This document shows positions 6,346 to 15,067 of a stretch of DNA of 20,674 bases, in pieces. The stretch comes from Methylotenera sp. GTDB lineage: Bacteria; Pseudomonadota; Gammaproteobacteria; Burkholderiales; Methylophilaceae. The stretch lies in assembly GCA_027310735.1 (NCBI GenBank), contig DAIDAH010000012.1:1-20674 (forward strand), read 5' to 3'. Position 1 is the first letter of the stretch. The number at the start of each line of letters is the position of its first letter. The notes under the pieces are model-generated. The model was not told the DNA's origin and ran no database searches. It saw only the letters and a list, made by a program, of their open reading frames with translations. A program made the position numbers and the translations under genes.

Positions 6346-7671
6346 CTATTTAGCGTCAGGGTCTCCAACCACGATGGTCACAAAATCATCCGGCTTGATA
6401 CGACGTTTAAAGGCATCTTTAATTTGTGCTGTAGTCACTTTAGCCACGTTATTATTATATTCATCCAAATAATTAAGCGGTAGTTTATAAAAACCTATCA
6501 TGGCAAGGTAATCCAAGATTTTACTGTTGCTATCGATACGCATCGGAAAGCCACCAATAATGTTCGCTTTTGCCGCTTTTAATTCAGCATCAGTAACACC
6601 ATTCTCAATAAACTTATTCACTGTTTCGCGTACCAGCTTAAGCGCTTCATCCGCTTGCTCTTTTTTGGTTTGCAATCCAATTTGGAAAGGCCCTAATTCA
6701 GCCATCGGCATAAAATAGCTATATACGCTATAGACTAGCCCCCGCTTTTCACGCACCTCTTCTGTTAAGCGCGACACAAATCCACCGCCACCTAGAATAT
6801 AGTTACCTACATACAACGGGAACAAATCAAGATCGCCGCGTTTGATACCGGTATAGCCTACCAAAATATGTGATTGTGAAGCCGGATGAGCGATGCGTTG
6901 CTCAATCGCTTTAGTAGGTGGATCAACGGCTGGAATCGCTGCTGGCTCAGCACTTTTTGGCATACCACTCGCAATATTTTCAGCGATCTTATTCGCTTGC
7001 TCATGCGTCAAGTCGCCTATCATGGCAATCACAGCACCTTTTGCGCCATAAAACTTATTATAAAAACCCTGCAAATCCTCTCTCTTGATACTACTTACAG
7101 ACGCTACCTCACCATTTTCATCTAGACTATAAGGATGTTTACCATACAGCGCAGCCATAAAGGCTTTGCTTGCAATGCTTTCTGGCTGTGTTGCCGCTTC
7201 TTGCAGACTAGAAACGATGCGCGCTTTCTCACGATTGAGCACAGCCTCAGGAAAATCAGGCTGCTGTAAGATTTTGGTAAACACATCCAGCGCTTGTGTC
7301 TGTTCACGCGCACTGCTTAAGGTACGCAGTTTTAACACAGCTCGGTCAGCATCAAAATCCCCACTTAAAATAGCACCGACATCGGCCATTTTGTTAGCGA
7401 TGGTTTCATCGGTCATACCGGCTGCACCTAGCGTCATCATGTATTTAGTAATTCCTGCCAAACCTGACTTTTCAACACTGTCACGTGCACTACCTGCTGA
7501 AAAATTCACGCTCACATCCACAATTGGCAAATCATGATTCTCAACAAAATAGACTTCAGCGCCCTGTGAAGTCTGCCACTGCTGAATTTTAACGCCGGCT
7601 TGAGCGGTAATACTGAACATCAAAATAACTAAATTAAGCGCTACTATTTTTTTTATATGCTTCAAATTCAT
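6346..7671 (-). CDS. M16-family peptidase-like protein, zinc motif lost
   Basis: This 441-residue exported protein has an N-terminal signal peptide (MNLKHIKKIVALNLVILMFS, predicted cleavage near TAQA/G at 24-25). Two M16 domains follow. Where the catalytic subfamily has HxxEH, this protein reads GLAGITKYM (70-78), so both His and the Glu are replaced by G73, Y77 and K76. It should not bind the catalytic zinc. The C-terminal half keeps the family features (SHILVGYTG, LREKRGLVYSVYSYF-like segment), matching the non-catalytic partner of two-gene M16 pairs. It lies 87 bases downstream of the catalytic paralogue. The likely role is a partner subunit of a periplasmic metallopeptidase that degrades peptides or processes an exported protein; the substrate is unknown. 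Confidence 0.9.
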   Translation of the reverse strand: MNLKHIKKIVALNLVILMFSITAQAGVKIQQWQTSQGAEVYFVENHDLPIVDVSVNFSAGSARDSVEKSGLAGITKYMMTLGAAGMTDETIANKMADVGAILSGDFDADRAVLKLRTLSSAREQTQALDVFTKILQQPDFPEAVLNREKARIVSSLQEAATQPESIASKAFMAALYGKHPYSLDENGEVASVSSIKREDLQGFYNKFYGAKGAVIAMIGDLTHEQANKIAENIASGMPKSAEPAAIPAVDPPTKAIEQRIAHPASQSHILVGYTGIKRGDLDLFPLYVGNYILGGGGFVSRLTEEVREKRGLVYSVYSYFMPMAELGPFQIGLQTKKEQADEALKLVRETVNKFIENGVTDAELKAAKANIIGGFPMRIDSNSKILDYLAMIGFYKLPLNYLDEYNNNVAKVTTAQIKDAFKRRIKPDDFVTIVVGDPDAK

Positions 7672-7758
7672 GACTGATTTACCTTAAAAACAAGCTAAAA
7701 AATAATCTTAAACTTCTAAATCCGTAATACATATTCAGGAAAAATTAGGTAAGAACGA

Positions 7759-9120
7759 CTAATGAATATGTGGCTTGCCCTGCGGCTTAGCATTTGGATC
7801 AAGCGGCTGCGGATCTAGGGTTGCAACCGTCAGATTGTCCTGCAGCAAATACTTTTTAGCTACGGCCTGCACCTGTTCTGGAGTCACGGCACGCAGCTTG
7901 TCAGGATATTCATCTAAAACGCGCCATGAAAAACCAATCGTTTCAATCGTCCCTAACTGCATTGCCTGATAAAACATGGAATCACGTTTATAGACATCAG
8001 CTGCAATCACACCCGCTTTCACACGGTCTAACTCCTCAGATGTCACACCAGACTTCTTGATATCTTCGATCTGTTGCAACAATGCGGTTTCTAGTTCTGC
8101 AACTGTTTTACCTGCACTAGGCGTACCATCTAACTCAAACAAACTAAGATGACCTCGCGACAAAATGTCATAGCCAGCGCTGGCATCAATCGCTAATTGT
8201 GATTCACGTACCAGCTTCTGATTCAGACGCGCCGCTGGATTGCCACTGAGCACCCCTGCCAATACCTCCAAGGCATACGGCTCCCAGTCTTTATCAGGAT
8301 CAACCAATGCAGGCACATGATAGCCCATCAACAAATAAGGTAATTTAGCCGGGGCTTTTACTACCACCGTGCGTTCACCTATCTGCGCTGGTTCTACCTG
8401 AGGTTTACGTGCTGGCAACACTTTGGCTTCAAGCTTGCCAAAGTACTGCTGCGCCAATGCATACACTTCTTTTGCATTCACATCACCCACCACCACCACT
8501 GTGGCATTATTGGGCGCATACCAAGTGTGATACCACTCTTGAGCATCTTTATAAGTCATATTCTCAAGGTCATTCATAAAACCAATCACAGGCCTTGCAT
8601 AAGGATGTGCAACATAAGCTGCCGCCTGAAACGCCTCATTCACTTTGGCCTGCGGCTTATCATCTGTACGCCAGCGGCGCTCTTCCATCACCACTTTAAT
8701 TTCTTTATCAAACTCTTCTTTAGTCAGTTGCAGATTCGCCATACGGTCAGCCTCTAACTTAAAAGCTAAAGGCAAGTGAGATTTCTCGAGCTGCTGAAAG
8801 TAACAAGTGTAGTCTGCGCCAGTAAATGCATTTTCTTTACCTCCAGCTGCAGCAATCAATCTTGAAAACTGGCCAGCCTTGACTAGCTTAGTACCCTTAA
8901 ACATCATATGTTCAAGTACGTGTGCAACACCGGTTTTACCGTTTACTTCATCAATACTACCAGCGCGATACCACACCTGCGACACCACCACTGGGGAACG
9001 ATGATCCTCCTGTACAACCAGTTTCAAGCCATTATCCAACTTAAATTCCTGTACAGAGCCCTCAGCAAATACTGCTATCGGCATTAACAACACAAACATC
9101 AACAGACACTTGATACGCAC
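7759..9120 (-). CDS. Catalytic M16-family zinc metallopeptidase, exported
   Basis: I place the start at GTG 9120, because AAGGAG lies 9 bases upstream and a clean signal peptide begins there (RIKCLLMFVLLMPIAVFA, then EG). The upstream 23 residues of the open frame are polar and without a ribosome-binding site. The resulting 453-residue protein has the inverted zinc motif HVLEH (H67, E70, H71) and a downstream Glu pair in VVMEERR (about E146-E147) for the third ligand. The second domain is catalytically silent, as in the family. It is paired with a zinc-less paralogue 87 bases downstream, as in heterodimeric M16B peptidases. Likely periplasmic; the substrate is not indicated. Confidence 0.93.
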   Translation of the reverse strand: MRIKCLLMFVLLMPIAVFAEGSVQEFKLDNGLKLVVQEDHRSPVVVSQVWYRAGSIDEVNGKTGVAHVLEHMMFKGTKLVKAGQFSRLIAAAGGKENAFTGADYTCYFQQLEKSHLPLAFKLEADRMANLQLTKEEFDKEIKVVMEERRWRTDDKPQAKVNEAFQAAAYVAHPYARPVIGFMNDLENMTYKDAQEWYHTWYAPNNATVVVVGDVNAKEVYALAQQYFGKLEAKVLPARKPQVEPAQIGERTVVVKAPAKLPYLLMGYHVPALVDPDKDWEPYALEVLAGVLSGNPAARLNQKLVRESQLAIDASAGYDILSRGHLSLFELDGTPSAGKTVAELETALLQQIEDIKKSGVTSEELDRVKAGVIAADVYKRDSMFYQAMQLGTIETIGFSWRVLDEYPDKLRAVTPEQVQAVAKKYLLQDNLTVATLDPQPLDPNAKPQGKPHIH

Positions 9121-9314
9121 CTTATTATTCTCCTTATTTCTACAATTACTGCCTGAGCACTCAACAGTCAATTCTGACAAGGATACCACTTTATTAGTTC
9201 ATCACAGGAGCAGCCCGTTACCACGCCTGCATTTGGTTTTAGCAATAGACAATACCGGCTTAAGGTCATTAAGATTCGCTCGGTATAGCTTAGGCCGGCA
9301 ACTTTAATTTAAGT

Positions 9315-9355
9315 TATAATTCACCCACTTAGCCGCGCACAAAATGTACGCGGCT
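9315..9355 (+). promoter_or_regulatory. Perfect -10 box with hairpin at start of predicted pmpA transcript
   Basis: TATAAT stands at 9315-9320, but the matching -35 region (about 9291-9297) is poor, which suggests help from an activator. About eleven bases downstream of the -10 begins an interrupted palindrome. AGCCGCG (9331-9337) pairs with CGCGGCT (9349-9355), and ACA/TGT (9339-9341 with 9345-9347) closes a 3-nt loop after one mismatch. It would lie at the 5' end of the mRNA, or act as a DNA operator just downstream of the start. A TCTTTC follows, too weak for a normal terminator. Confidence 0.45.
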
Positions 9356-9385
9356 TCTTTCATTTATAGCTGAAACCATCACACT

Positions 9386-9820
9386 ATGTTAATTGACTGG
9401 AACAACTTCACTCCTTGGTCTGCGCTGGCTGGCGGGGCACTGATAGGTGTGGCCACCGCTTTATTCATCCTTCTTAATGGACGCATTGCCGGCATTACAG
9501 GCATTATCGGCGGGCTATTTACATCACGCATCCATGATGCTGGCTGGCGGCTGGCATTTATTATTGGACTGATTGCCGCGCCTGCAATATGGCAACTATT
9601 TAACCAACTCCCAACCGTTCAAATTGATGCCAGCAACAGCCTGCTCGTTATCGCAGGCTTAATCGTTGGCATTAGTACCCGCTATGGTTCTGGTTGTACT
9701 AGTGGCCATGGGGTGTGCGGCATTTCACGCTTATCACCTCGTTCTATTGTTGCCACGCTAGCATTTATGGGCACAGGCTTCCTGACAGTATTTGTTGTGC
9801 GTCACTTACTAGGAGCATAA
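9386..9820 (+). CDS. YeeE/YedE-family membrane transporter, first half (PmpA-like)
   Basis: A 144-residue polytopic inner-membrane protein with about four hydrophobic segments (near 12-42, 56-71, 85-97, 121-140). The key motif GSGCTSGHGVCG at residues 101-112, with its two cysteines, is diagnostic of the YeeE/YedE (DUF395) family, whose characterised members move thiosulfate or other sulfur compounds across the membrane. In many proteobacteria the transporter is split into two small genes, as here. The downstream partner begins 4 bases after this stop, with AGGAG inside the end of this gene. It is divergent from the M16 pair across a 265-base gap. The substrate is inferred from the family only. 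Confidence 0.9.
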   Translation: MLIDWNNFTPWSALAGGALIGVATALFILLNGRIAGITGIIGGLFTSRIHDAGWRLAFIIGLIAAPAIWQLFNQLPTVQIDASNSLLVIAGLIVGISTRYGSGCTSGHGVCGISRLSPRSIVATLAFMGTGFLTVFVVRHLLGA

Positions 9821-9824
9821 TCAA

Positions 9825-10277
9825 ATGAGTACACAAATGAGAAAACACTTAGGCAGCATCACCGCACTGGCATTCGCATTACTTTCAGGACTTACTTTTG
9901 GCCTTGGGCTAATTTTGGCTGGTATGGCTAACCCAGCCAAGGTACTGGCTTTTCTTGATCTTGCAGGACTATGGGATCCATCGTTAGCGCTTGTGATGGG
10001 TGGTGCGATTGCCGTCGGCCTAGTCGCGTTCAGCATTGCCAGAAAACGTAGCCTGAGTTTTCTAGGCTTACCTATCAGCCTACCGACCTCGCGTATCATT
10101 GATAATCGCTTAGTGCTAGGTAGCCTTGCGTTTGGTATCGGCTGGGGCTTGGTCGGCATTTGCCCTGCCCCTGCTTTTGTCTTACTTGGCACAGGTAGCA
10201 TTAAAGGTATTATTTTTGTGATTGCCATGCTGCTCGGCATGGGTATTTTCGAGCTGTTGGAAAAATATCGTAAATAA
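9825..10277 (+). CDS. YeeE/YedE-related membrane protein, second half (PmpB/DUF6691-like)
   Basis: This 150-residue membrane protein has four hydrophobic segments and the motif GLVGICPAPAFVLLGTG (about 108-124), the partner version of the YeeE cysteine motif, usually GxCPGPA; here the Gly is Ala. An early stretch LSGLTFGLGLILAGMANPAKV matches the family entry motif. The ATG at 9825 is preceded by AGGAG at 9811-9815 and is 4 bases after the previous stop, so the two are cotranscribed and probably form one sulfur-compound transporter. No clear terminator follows before ftsY. Confidence 0.88.
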   Translation: MSTQMRKHLGSITALAFALLSGLTFGLGLILAGMANPAKVLAFLDLAGLWDPSLALVMGGAIAVGLVAFSIARKRSLSFLGLPISLPTSRIIDNRLVLGSLAFGIGWGLVGICPAPAFVLLGTGSIKGIIFVIAMLLGMGIFELLEKYRK

Positions 10278-10388
10278 TAAGTTGAACAAGTCACGGCTTT
10301 GTAAGCTTACGCATGAACTTCATAGCCTGACCTGCAATTTAAGATAAAATGTCATACACACAAACGGTCATCTATCTAAAGTACACCC

Positions 10389-11348
10389 ATGTTCGATTTT
10401 TTCAAAAAAGACAAAACACCAATCCCTGCCCCTGAAGCCTCCGTTAGCTGGGGTGAGCGCCTAAAACAAGGTCTATCCAAAACACGCAAACAATTCGGCA
10501 ATCAATTAGCAGGTCTGTTTGGCGGTGGCAAAATTGATGCTGAGGTTTATGAAGAACTTGAGACGATTTTACTCACTTCTGATGTCGGCATTAATGCCAC
10601 GCAGAACTTACTGGCTGACCTGAAAAATCGGGTTAAAAGACAAAGTCTGGATGATACGGTGCAACTTAAAGCTGCACTGAAAGAGTCATTATCAGAACTA
10701 CTCACTCCACTGCAAAAACCGTTAAATACTAGCACCCACAAGCCTTTTGTCATTATGCTGGCTGGCGTCAATGGTGCAGGTAAAACAACTACTATTGGCA
10801 AGCTTGCCTATGCGTTTCAAGCAGAAGGAAAATCTGTATTGATTGCCGCAGGTGATACATTCAGAGCGGCCGCGCGCGAACAATTACAAGTGTGGGGCGA
10901 ACGCAACAATGTACATGTGGTTGCTCAGACTAGCGGTGATGCCGCCGCAGTAATGTTTGATGCTATCAACTCGGCACGCGCCAAGAATATTGATATTGTA
11001 TTGGCCGATACCGCAGGCAGATTACCAACACAAATGCACTTGATGGATGAAATCGCAAAAGTAAAACGCGTCATGAACAAAGCCTTACCGGATGCGCCGC
11101 ATGAAGTGTTGCTGGTACTGGATGCCAACACTGGCCAAAATGCAGTCACACAGGTAAAAACATTTGATGATGCTTTAGGCGTAACAGGTCTAGTGCTAAG
11201 TAAGCTGGATGGCACAGCAAAAGGCGGTGTCATTGCGGCCATTGCTGAAGCGCGCCCTATTCCGATTCGCTACATTGGCATCGGTGAAGCCATTGACGAC
11301 TTACGGCCTTTTAACGCACATGAATTTATTGATGCAATGATTGATTAG
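10389..11348 (+). CDS. ftsY: Signal recognition particle receptor FtsY
   Basis: This 319-residue SRP GTPase docks ribosome-nascent chain-SRP complexes at the SecYEG translocon. The N-terminal acidic region seen in E. coli is almost absent (about 20 residues), so this is a short form. The helical N domain covers about 22-110. The G domain has GVNGAGKTT (126-134), DTFRAAAREQL (156-166), DTAGR (207-211) and SKLDGTAKGG (271-280), and ends in the typical RPFNAHEFIDAMI helix. A TAAAAT at 10345-10350 could be its -10 box, with no good -35. ftsE follows 42 bases later, the common ftsY-ftsE-ftsX order. Confidence 0.98.
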   Translation: MFDFFKKDKTPIPAPEASVSWGERLKQGLSKTRKQFGNQLAGLFGGGKIDAEVYEELETILLTSDVGINATQNLLADLKNRVKRQSLDDTVQLKAALKESLSELLTPLQKPLNTSTHKPFVIMLAGVNGAGKTTTIGKLAYAFQAEGKSVLIAAGDTFRAAAREQLQVWGERNNVHVVAQTSGDAAAVMFDAINSARAKNIDIVLADTAGRLPTQMHLMDEIAKVKRVMNKALPDAPHEVLLVLDANTGQNAVTQVKTFDDALGVTGLVLSKLDGTAKGGVIAAIAEARPIPIRYIGIGEAIDDLRPFNAHEFIDAMID

Positions 11349-11390
11349 CAAGCTGATTTCATCCGCACAAATAGCGATACAATACTCATC

Positions 11391-12077
11391 ATGATTCAAT
11401 TTGACCAAGTCACTAAGCGCTACCCTGGTAGCGACGATGCATTAAAAAACGTCAGCTTAAGTATTGATGCTGGCGAACTAGTATTTGTGACAGGACATTC
11501 CGGCGCAGGCAAAAGTACACTTCTTAAGCTGATTGCAGCGATTGAACTGCCAACGAGTGGTACAGTGCTGATCGCTAATCAAAACGTCAGCAAACTCAAA
11601 GCTTCAGCAATTCCGTTTATGCGCCGTAAGTTCGGACTTATCTTTCAAGATCATAAATTGCTATATGACCGCAACTGCTTCGAGAATGTGATCCTTCCAC
11701 TACACATTAATGGCATTTTTGGACAAGAGGCGGCAAAACGTGTACGCGCGGCCTTGGATAAAGTAGGGTTATTGCATAAAGAAAAAGCTATGCCGATTAC
11801 GCTTTCCGGTGGCGAGCAGCAACGGCTGGCAATTGCCCGTGCCGTGGTCAGTCGTCCAGCCATTCTAGTTGCAGATGAGCCAACGGGTAATTTAGATACG
11901 AGTTATGCCGCAGATATTATGGCCATATTTCATGCATTCCATCAGGTAGGCGTTACAGCGATCATTGCCACCCATGATACGCTAGGCATGAATGCCACAC
12001 AGAACCGAGTATTGCACTTTAGCCACGGAAAACTTGGTCAGAATACTTTTAGTGAGTCCTCAATGGAAAGCCTCTAA
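11391..12077 (+). CDS. ftsE: Cell division ATP-binding protein FtsE
   Basis: This 228-residue ABC ATPase has a complete motif set: Walker A GHSGAGKST (35-43), Q-loop Gln 86 in IFQDHKLL, signature LSGGEQQR (138-145), Walker B ILVADEP (158-164) and the switch His 195 in ATHD. The SGGEQQR signature and the IFQDHKLL stretch are typical of FtsE. With FtsX it forms the divisome ABC complex at the inner membrane, which in other bacteria controls periplasmic murein hydrolases through an EnvC-type activator. It is separated from ftsX by two bases, so the two are translationally linked. Confidence 0.97.
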   Translation: MIQFDQVTKRYPGSDDALKNVSLSIDAGELVFVTGHSGAGKSTLLKLIAAIELPTSGTVLIANQNVSKLKASAIPFMRRKFGLIFQDHKLLYDRNCFENVILPLHINGIFGQEAAKRVRAALDKVGLLHKEKAMPITLSGGEQQRLAIARAVVSRPAILVADEPTGNLDTSYAADIMAIFHAFHQVGVTAIIATHDTLGMNATQNRVLHFSHGKLGQNTFSESSMESL

Positions 12078-12079
12078 TC

Positions 12080-13012
12080 ATGAGTAACTGGCTAAACTAC
12101 CACCTGCAAGCAATCAAACTCGTATTGGCGCGCATGCGTAGCAACATGCTTTCATCATTGATGATTTTCATCGTCATTGGCATTGCCATGTGCCTGCCTA
12201 GCCTGTTCTATGTTGGCGTTGATAACTTATCAAAACTAACGAATCACATGCAAGATGAAACAGAGATTAGCCTCTTCCTCAAGCTAGGTGCCAACACCGA
12301 AACCATCTCTAAAATTGATGCGCAATTGGCAAAAAATAGTGCCATTAAACAATATCACTTAGTGACAAAAGATGATGCTTGGCACCAACTGCAAGCTCAG
12401 TCAGAGAAGGATGATGACGTTAACAATGCTATCCAGCAACTTGCCAAGAACCCCCTTCCAGATGCATTTTTCATTCAAGCAAAATCATCTGACCCTGAAG
12501 CACTAGTCGCGCTGAAAAATGAATTACAAAGCATCTCCGGTGTTGAGCAGGCTCTGTTAAATACCGAGTGGGCAAAACGCCTATCTACATTAATAGCACT
12601 TGCCAAAAAAGTCATATTTTTTATTGCAATTCTGCTGGCAACGGCTCTGTTAGTCATCATTGGCAATACAGTGCGCATGCAGATACTAACTCAAAAAGAT
12701 GAAATCGAAGTCAGCAACCTAATAGGTGCCTCCAGTAGCTTTATCAGAGTACCCTTTTTATATGCAGGAATAATGTACGGATTTCTTGGGGGACTGCTCG
12801 CGCTATTAATGATGGCGTGTATGATTCTAGTCTTCAACTACTCAATAGCAGAAATCGCTAGTCTTTACAGCAATGATTTTAGCTTACCCTTATTCAACCT
12901 AAGCCTTTCCATTGCAATCATAGGAACGTCGACTTTTATTGGCTGGCTTGGTTCTTATCTTGCAGTCAATCGCGCAATAACAGAAATCGTACAGATTCAA
13001 AAGAATCATTAA
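12080..13012 (+). CDS. ftsX: Cell division membrane protein FtsX
   Basis: This 310-residue permease-like protein has the FtsX topology. The first transmembrane segment is at about 22-46 (NMLSSLMIFIVIGIAM). A periplasmic loop of about 120 residues includes the conserved ISLFLKLGA-type start. Three C-terminal segments lie at about 174-196, 224-250 and 272-296. The conserved cytosolic stretch QILTQKDEIEVSNLIGAS (about 201-218) precedes the third segment. It anchors FtsE and contacts the periplasmic amidase activator. It ends the ftsY-ftsE-ftsX unit; a hairpin lies 44 bases downstream, but its T run faces the other strand. Confidence 0.96.
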   Translation: MSNWLNYHLQAIKLVLARMRSNMLSSLMIFIVIGIAMCLPSLFYVGVDNLSKLTNHMQDETEISLFLKLGANTETISKIDAQLAKNSAIKQYHLVTKDDAWHQLQAQSEKDDDVNNAIQQLAKNPLPDAFFIQAKSSDPEALVALKNELQSISGVEQALLNTEWAKRLSTLIALAKKVIFFIAILLATALLVIIGNTVRMQILTQKDEIEVSNLIGASSSFIRVPFLYAGIMYGFLGGLLALLMMACMILVFNYSIAEIASLYSNDFSLPLFNLSLSIAIIGTSTFIGWLGSYLAVNRAITEIVQIQKNH

Positions 13013-13051
13013 CACCGCACGAATATAAACTGACTACTTTTTTTTAGTGAC

Positions 13052-13078
13052 AAAAAAGGCTGCAATAATTGCAGCCTT
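13052..13078 (-). terminator. Intrinsic terminator of the psiF-like gene
   Basis: A perfect 10-bp stem (AAGGCTGCAA 13056-13065 with TTGCAGCCTT 13069-13078) with a 3-nt loop is flanked on its left by an A run (13052-13057). That run reads as a T run on the minus strand. It therefore terminates minus-strand transcription 24 bases after the psiF-like stop. The hairpin could also slow plus-strand transcripts arriving from ftsX, although no T run follows on that side. Confidence 0.8.
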
Positions 13079-13101
13079 ATATGCAAAACTAAACCCGATA
13101 A

Positions 13102-13350
13102 TTAGGATACAGCGTCTTTCTCGCACTTCTTAACAAATGAATTTTTAGCTGCACCTTTCAGTTTTTTGTCCGCTGCTTTAGTACCGCAAGCAGCAATAGC
13201 CGCATCTTTATTACATTTTTTAAGAAAGCTAGATTTAGCTGCACCAGCTAACTTCTTATCTGCGGCTTTAGCATCACAACCTGCATCTGCAGCAAATGCC
13301 ATATTGGCTGCAAACATACCAAAAACAACAGCAATTACGATTTTTTTCAT
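13102..13350 (-). CDS. PsiF-like small periplasmic protein with two repeats
   Basis: The start is ATG 13350, preceded by GAGGAGA at good spacing; the open frame beyond it lacks a signal. The 82-residue product has a signal peptide (MKKIVIAVVFGMFAANMAFA, cleavage before ADAG). Two tandem repeats of about 27 residues follow, each reading C-x2-KAADKKLxGAAK-S-Fx-KKC-x-KDA. Each repeat has two cysteines, as in the PsiF repeat family. E. coli psiF is phosphate-starvation induced, but the molecular function is unknown, and no Pho box was identified here. It is transcribed alone toward ftsX with its own terminator. Confidence 0.9.
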   Translation of the reverse strand: MKKIVIAVVFGMFAANMAFAADAGCDAKAADKKLAGAAKSSFLKKCNKDAAIAACGTKAADKKLKGAAKNSFVKKCEKDAVS

Positions 13351-13523
13351 TTCAAGTCTCCTCAAATTATGGGGCTTTAGCCCTACTAACAATCATATAG
13401 CATCAACATTTCAGCAACCTTACAAATACCAATAAAATAGCGCGTTAAACGATACTCTAGCAGGTATTTTCGGGGTCAATTACACCTAGCATCCATTTGG
13501 ATAACTAGCTTCAACGCTTAACG

Positions 13524-14033
13524 TTAAGCAAGCTCGCCTAAGAAATCTTTCTTGCCAATTTCCACTCCATTATGGCGCAAAATAGCGTAAGCCGTAGTCA
13601 CATGAAAATACACATTAGGCAGCACATACTCAAGTAAGTATGGCAACCCCTTAAATGTCAATGTTTTGTCATGCATGGGTAATGTAATCGTACGATCTTC
13701 CGAGCCATCAATATCCTCAGATTTGAATGACTCCAACAGTACAATCGTCTTAGTAAGGCGTGCAACCAACTCCAAAAATGTAGCCTCATTGTCTTCATAC
13801 TTTGGTACTTCTTTACCGGCAAGACGCGAGGCTCCGCCTTTTGCAGTATCAGTTGCAATTTGAACTTGGCGTGAAAGTGGATACATATCTGGATAAAGGC
13901 GCGCGTTAATCAACACCGATGGGTTAATTCTTTTAGCCTCGGCATGCCCAGCGGCCTTCTCCAGCACCGTGCGCAAGTTAGTTAAAGCTTTAATCATGGG
14001 CGGTACTGAAGCTTGATACATAGAAATAGTCAT
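13524..14033 (-). CDS. DUF1993 family protein
   Basis: Starting at ATG 14033, which has AGGAG at 7 bases upstream, the product has 169 residues. The family features are MTISMYQASVPPMIKALTNL at the start, a central RLYPDMYPLSRQVQIATDTAKG stretch (about 45-66), and a C-terminal LPNVYFHVTTAYAILRHNGVEIGKKDFLG. These match the DUF1993 group of helical proteins, distantly related to the DinB four-helix fold. No catalytic role is established. It is cytoplasmic by the lack of a signal peptide. The stop codon lies inside a 14-bp palindrome (GCTTAACGTTAAGC, 13516-13529). It stands 108 bases downstream of the DUF5710 gene, so it may be transcribed alone. Confidence 0.88.
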   Translation of the reverse strand: MTISMYQASVPPMIKALTNLRTVLEKAAGHAEAKRINPSVLINARLYPDMYPLSRQVQIATDTAKGGASRLAGKEVPKYEDNEATFLELVARLTKTIVLLESFKSEDIDGSEDRTITLPMHDKTLTFKGLPYLLEYVLPNVYFHVTTAYAILRHNGVEIGKKDFLGELA

Positions 14034-14141
14034 GGTGTGACTCCTAAAATTACAATTGAGGTTGTCAGGTAGACGTGAGCCTTGAGCGAACAAGCGTAGC
14101 ACTGACCATACTAACTAATGACTTCAAAACTAAATTAAAGT

Positions 14142-14444
14142 TTAAAACGCATCCATCTCACGTAGCTCATAAGCATCGCGTAATTTTGCATTGATCGCAT
14201 CCATCTCATCGTCAAATACAGCATCAGGGGCTGTAGTGGCTGGTGCAGATGACTTTGCTGCGACTTTAGTGGATATTGAAGTTGGTATTGGAGAGTTTGT
14301 AAACCATTTTTCGAATGGTGCTGGATCCACACCTTGTGGCACATACCATTGTTTTAATTCTGCGTTCCATCGAGCACCCAAGCCCTTAGCTTGGTCTTTT
14401 TCACTGAATGGTACTTTGAGAAAAGTGTTAGTTGAAGCGTTCAT
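14142..14444 (-). CDS. DUF5710 domain protein
   Basis: This 100-residue protein starts with a DUF5710 domain (residues about 8-47): FLKVPFSEKDQAKGLGARWN followed by KQWYVPQGVDPAPFEKWF. The domain is a small module often attached to primases, helicases and other DNA-processing proteins, and also found alone; its activity is unknown. The remaining half is a low-complexity Ala/Ser/Thr linker and an acidic helical tail (DEMDAINAKLRDAYELREMD). The start is ATG 14444, with no strong ribosome-binding site. It appears to be monocistronic. Confidence 0.82.
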   Translation of the reverse strand: MNASTNTFLKVPFSEKDQAKGLGARWNAELKQWYVPQGVDPAPFEKWFTNSPIPTSISTKVAAKSSAPATTAPDAVFDDEMDAINAKLRDAYELREMDAF

Positions 14445-14599
14445 GGCGTCCCGAGAGAGATTGATGTATAGGTTATTTCAGATACGTATATTTTAATGGA
14501 TTCTATTTAGATAAACTTAAATTTTCGATAGGCATAGCACTAATGTAGTCTTACTACAGGCTACGGATATGAAAGATGAAACCCAATATTCAGATCTAT

Positions 14600-14923
14600 T
14601 TAGTGACCGCCTTTATTCCATGCCTGATTGAGTTCTTTTTGCCGTTTATCAAGTAACCCTTGCGCCTTTGTTAATTGAGCCTTTGCTGTCGCTTGCGCCT
14701 TTTCGCGCTCTTTGAGCAACGCTTGGTCTTGTTCAACGCGCCGCTTTTGGTCATTAGCCATTACAGTAGTCTCATCATAATCAGCTTTTGCTTTGTCATA
14801 ATCTTTTTGTGCCTCTGTCACCATATACTGCTCATTAGAAACATCTCTGGCGAGCACTGATGACAGGAAAATCACATTAAGTAGCAAAATGGAGAGAAGT
14901 AATTTCAGTCTTCTATTAATCAT
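14600..14923 (-). CDS. Small exported coiled-coil protein
   Basis: This 107-residue protein has a signal peptide (RRLKLLLSILLLNVIFLSSVLA, cleavage before RDVS). A continuous highly charged helix then runs from about 30 to 100, rich in Lys, Glu, Gln, Ala and Asp with heptad-like spacing (QKDYDKAKADYDET, QDQALLKEREKAQATAKAQL). It contains no cysteine or lipobox, so it should be periplasmic rather than a lipoprotein. I do not recognise the family and assign no function. A run of AT-rich non-coding DNA separates it from both neighbours. Confidence 0.7.
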   Translation of the reverse strand: MINRRLKLLLSILLLNVIFLSSVLARDVSNEQYMVTEAQKDYDKAKADYDETTVMANDQKRRVEQDQALLKEREKAQATAKAQLTKAQGLLDKRQKELNQAWNKGGH

Positions 14924-15067
14924 GTAATGAATTTCTTAAAAAATTGATATGTATTACATTAGTTACACTAGGCTAATGATTAATTCACTGCGTATACAAA
15001 TATATATGCATAAGAGTACTTAAAGCTAGTCTAATCGACAATATTTTTTTAGTTTCCAATAATACTC

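Noticed and set aside
7759..9189. 476-residue version of the catalytic M16 protein from ATG 9189
   Set aside because: The GTG at 9120 has AAGGAG upstream and starts a clean signal peptide; the longer N-terminus is polar and would bury it.
9821..10294. 157-codon minus-strand ORF opposite the second transporter gene
   Set aside because: It lies entirely antisense to a well-supported membrane protein gene, and its composition is that of a mirror frame.
13516..13529. 14-bp palindrome GCTTAACGTTAAGC at the DUF1993 stop
   Set aside because: A short perfect palindrome with no loop and no T run; it partly reflects the coding end and has no clear role.
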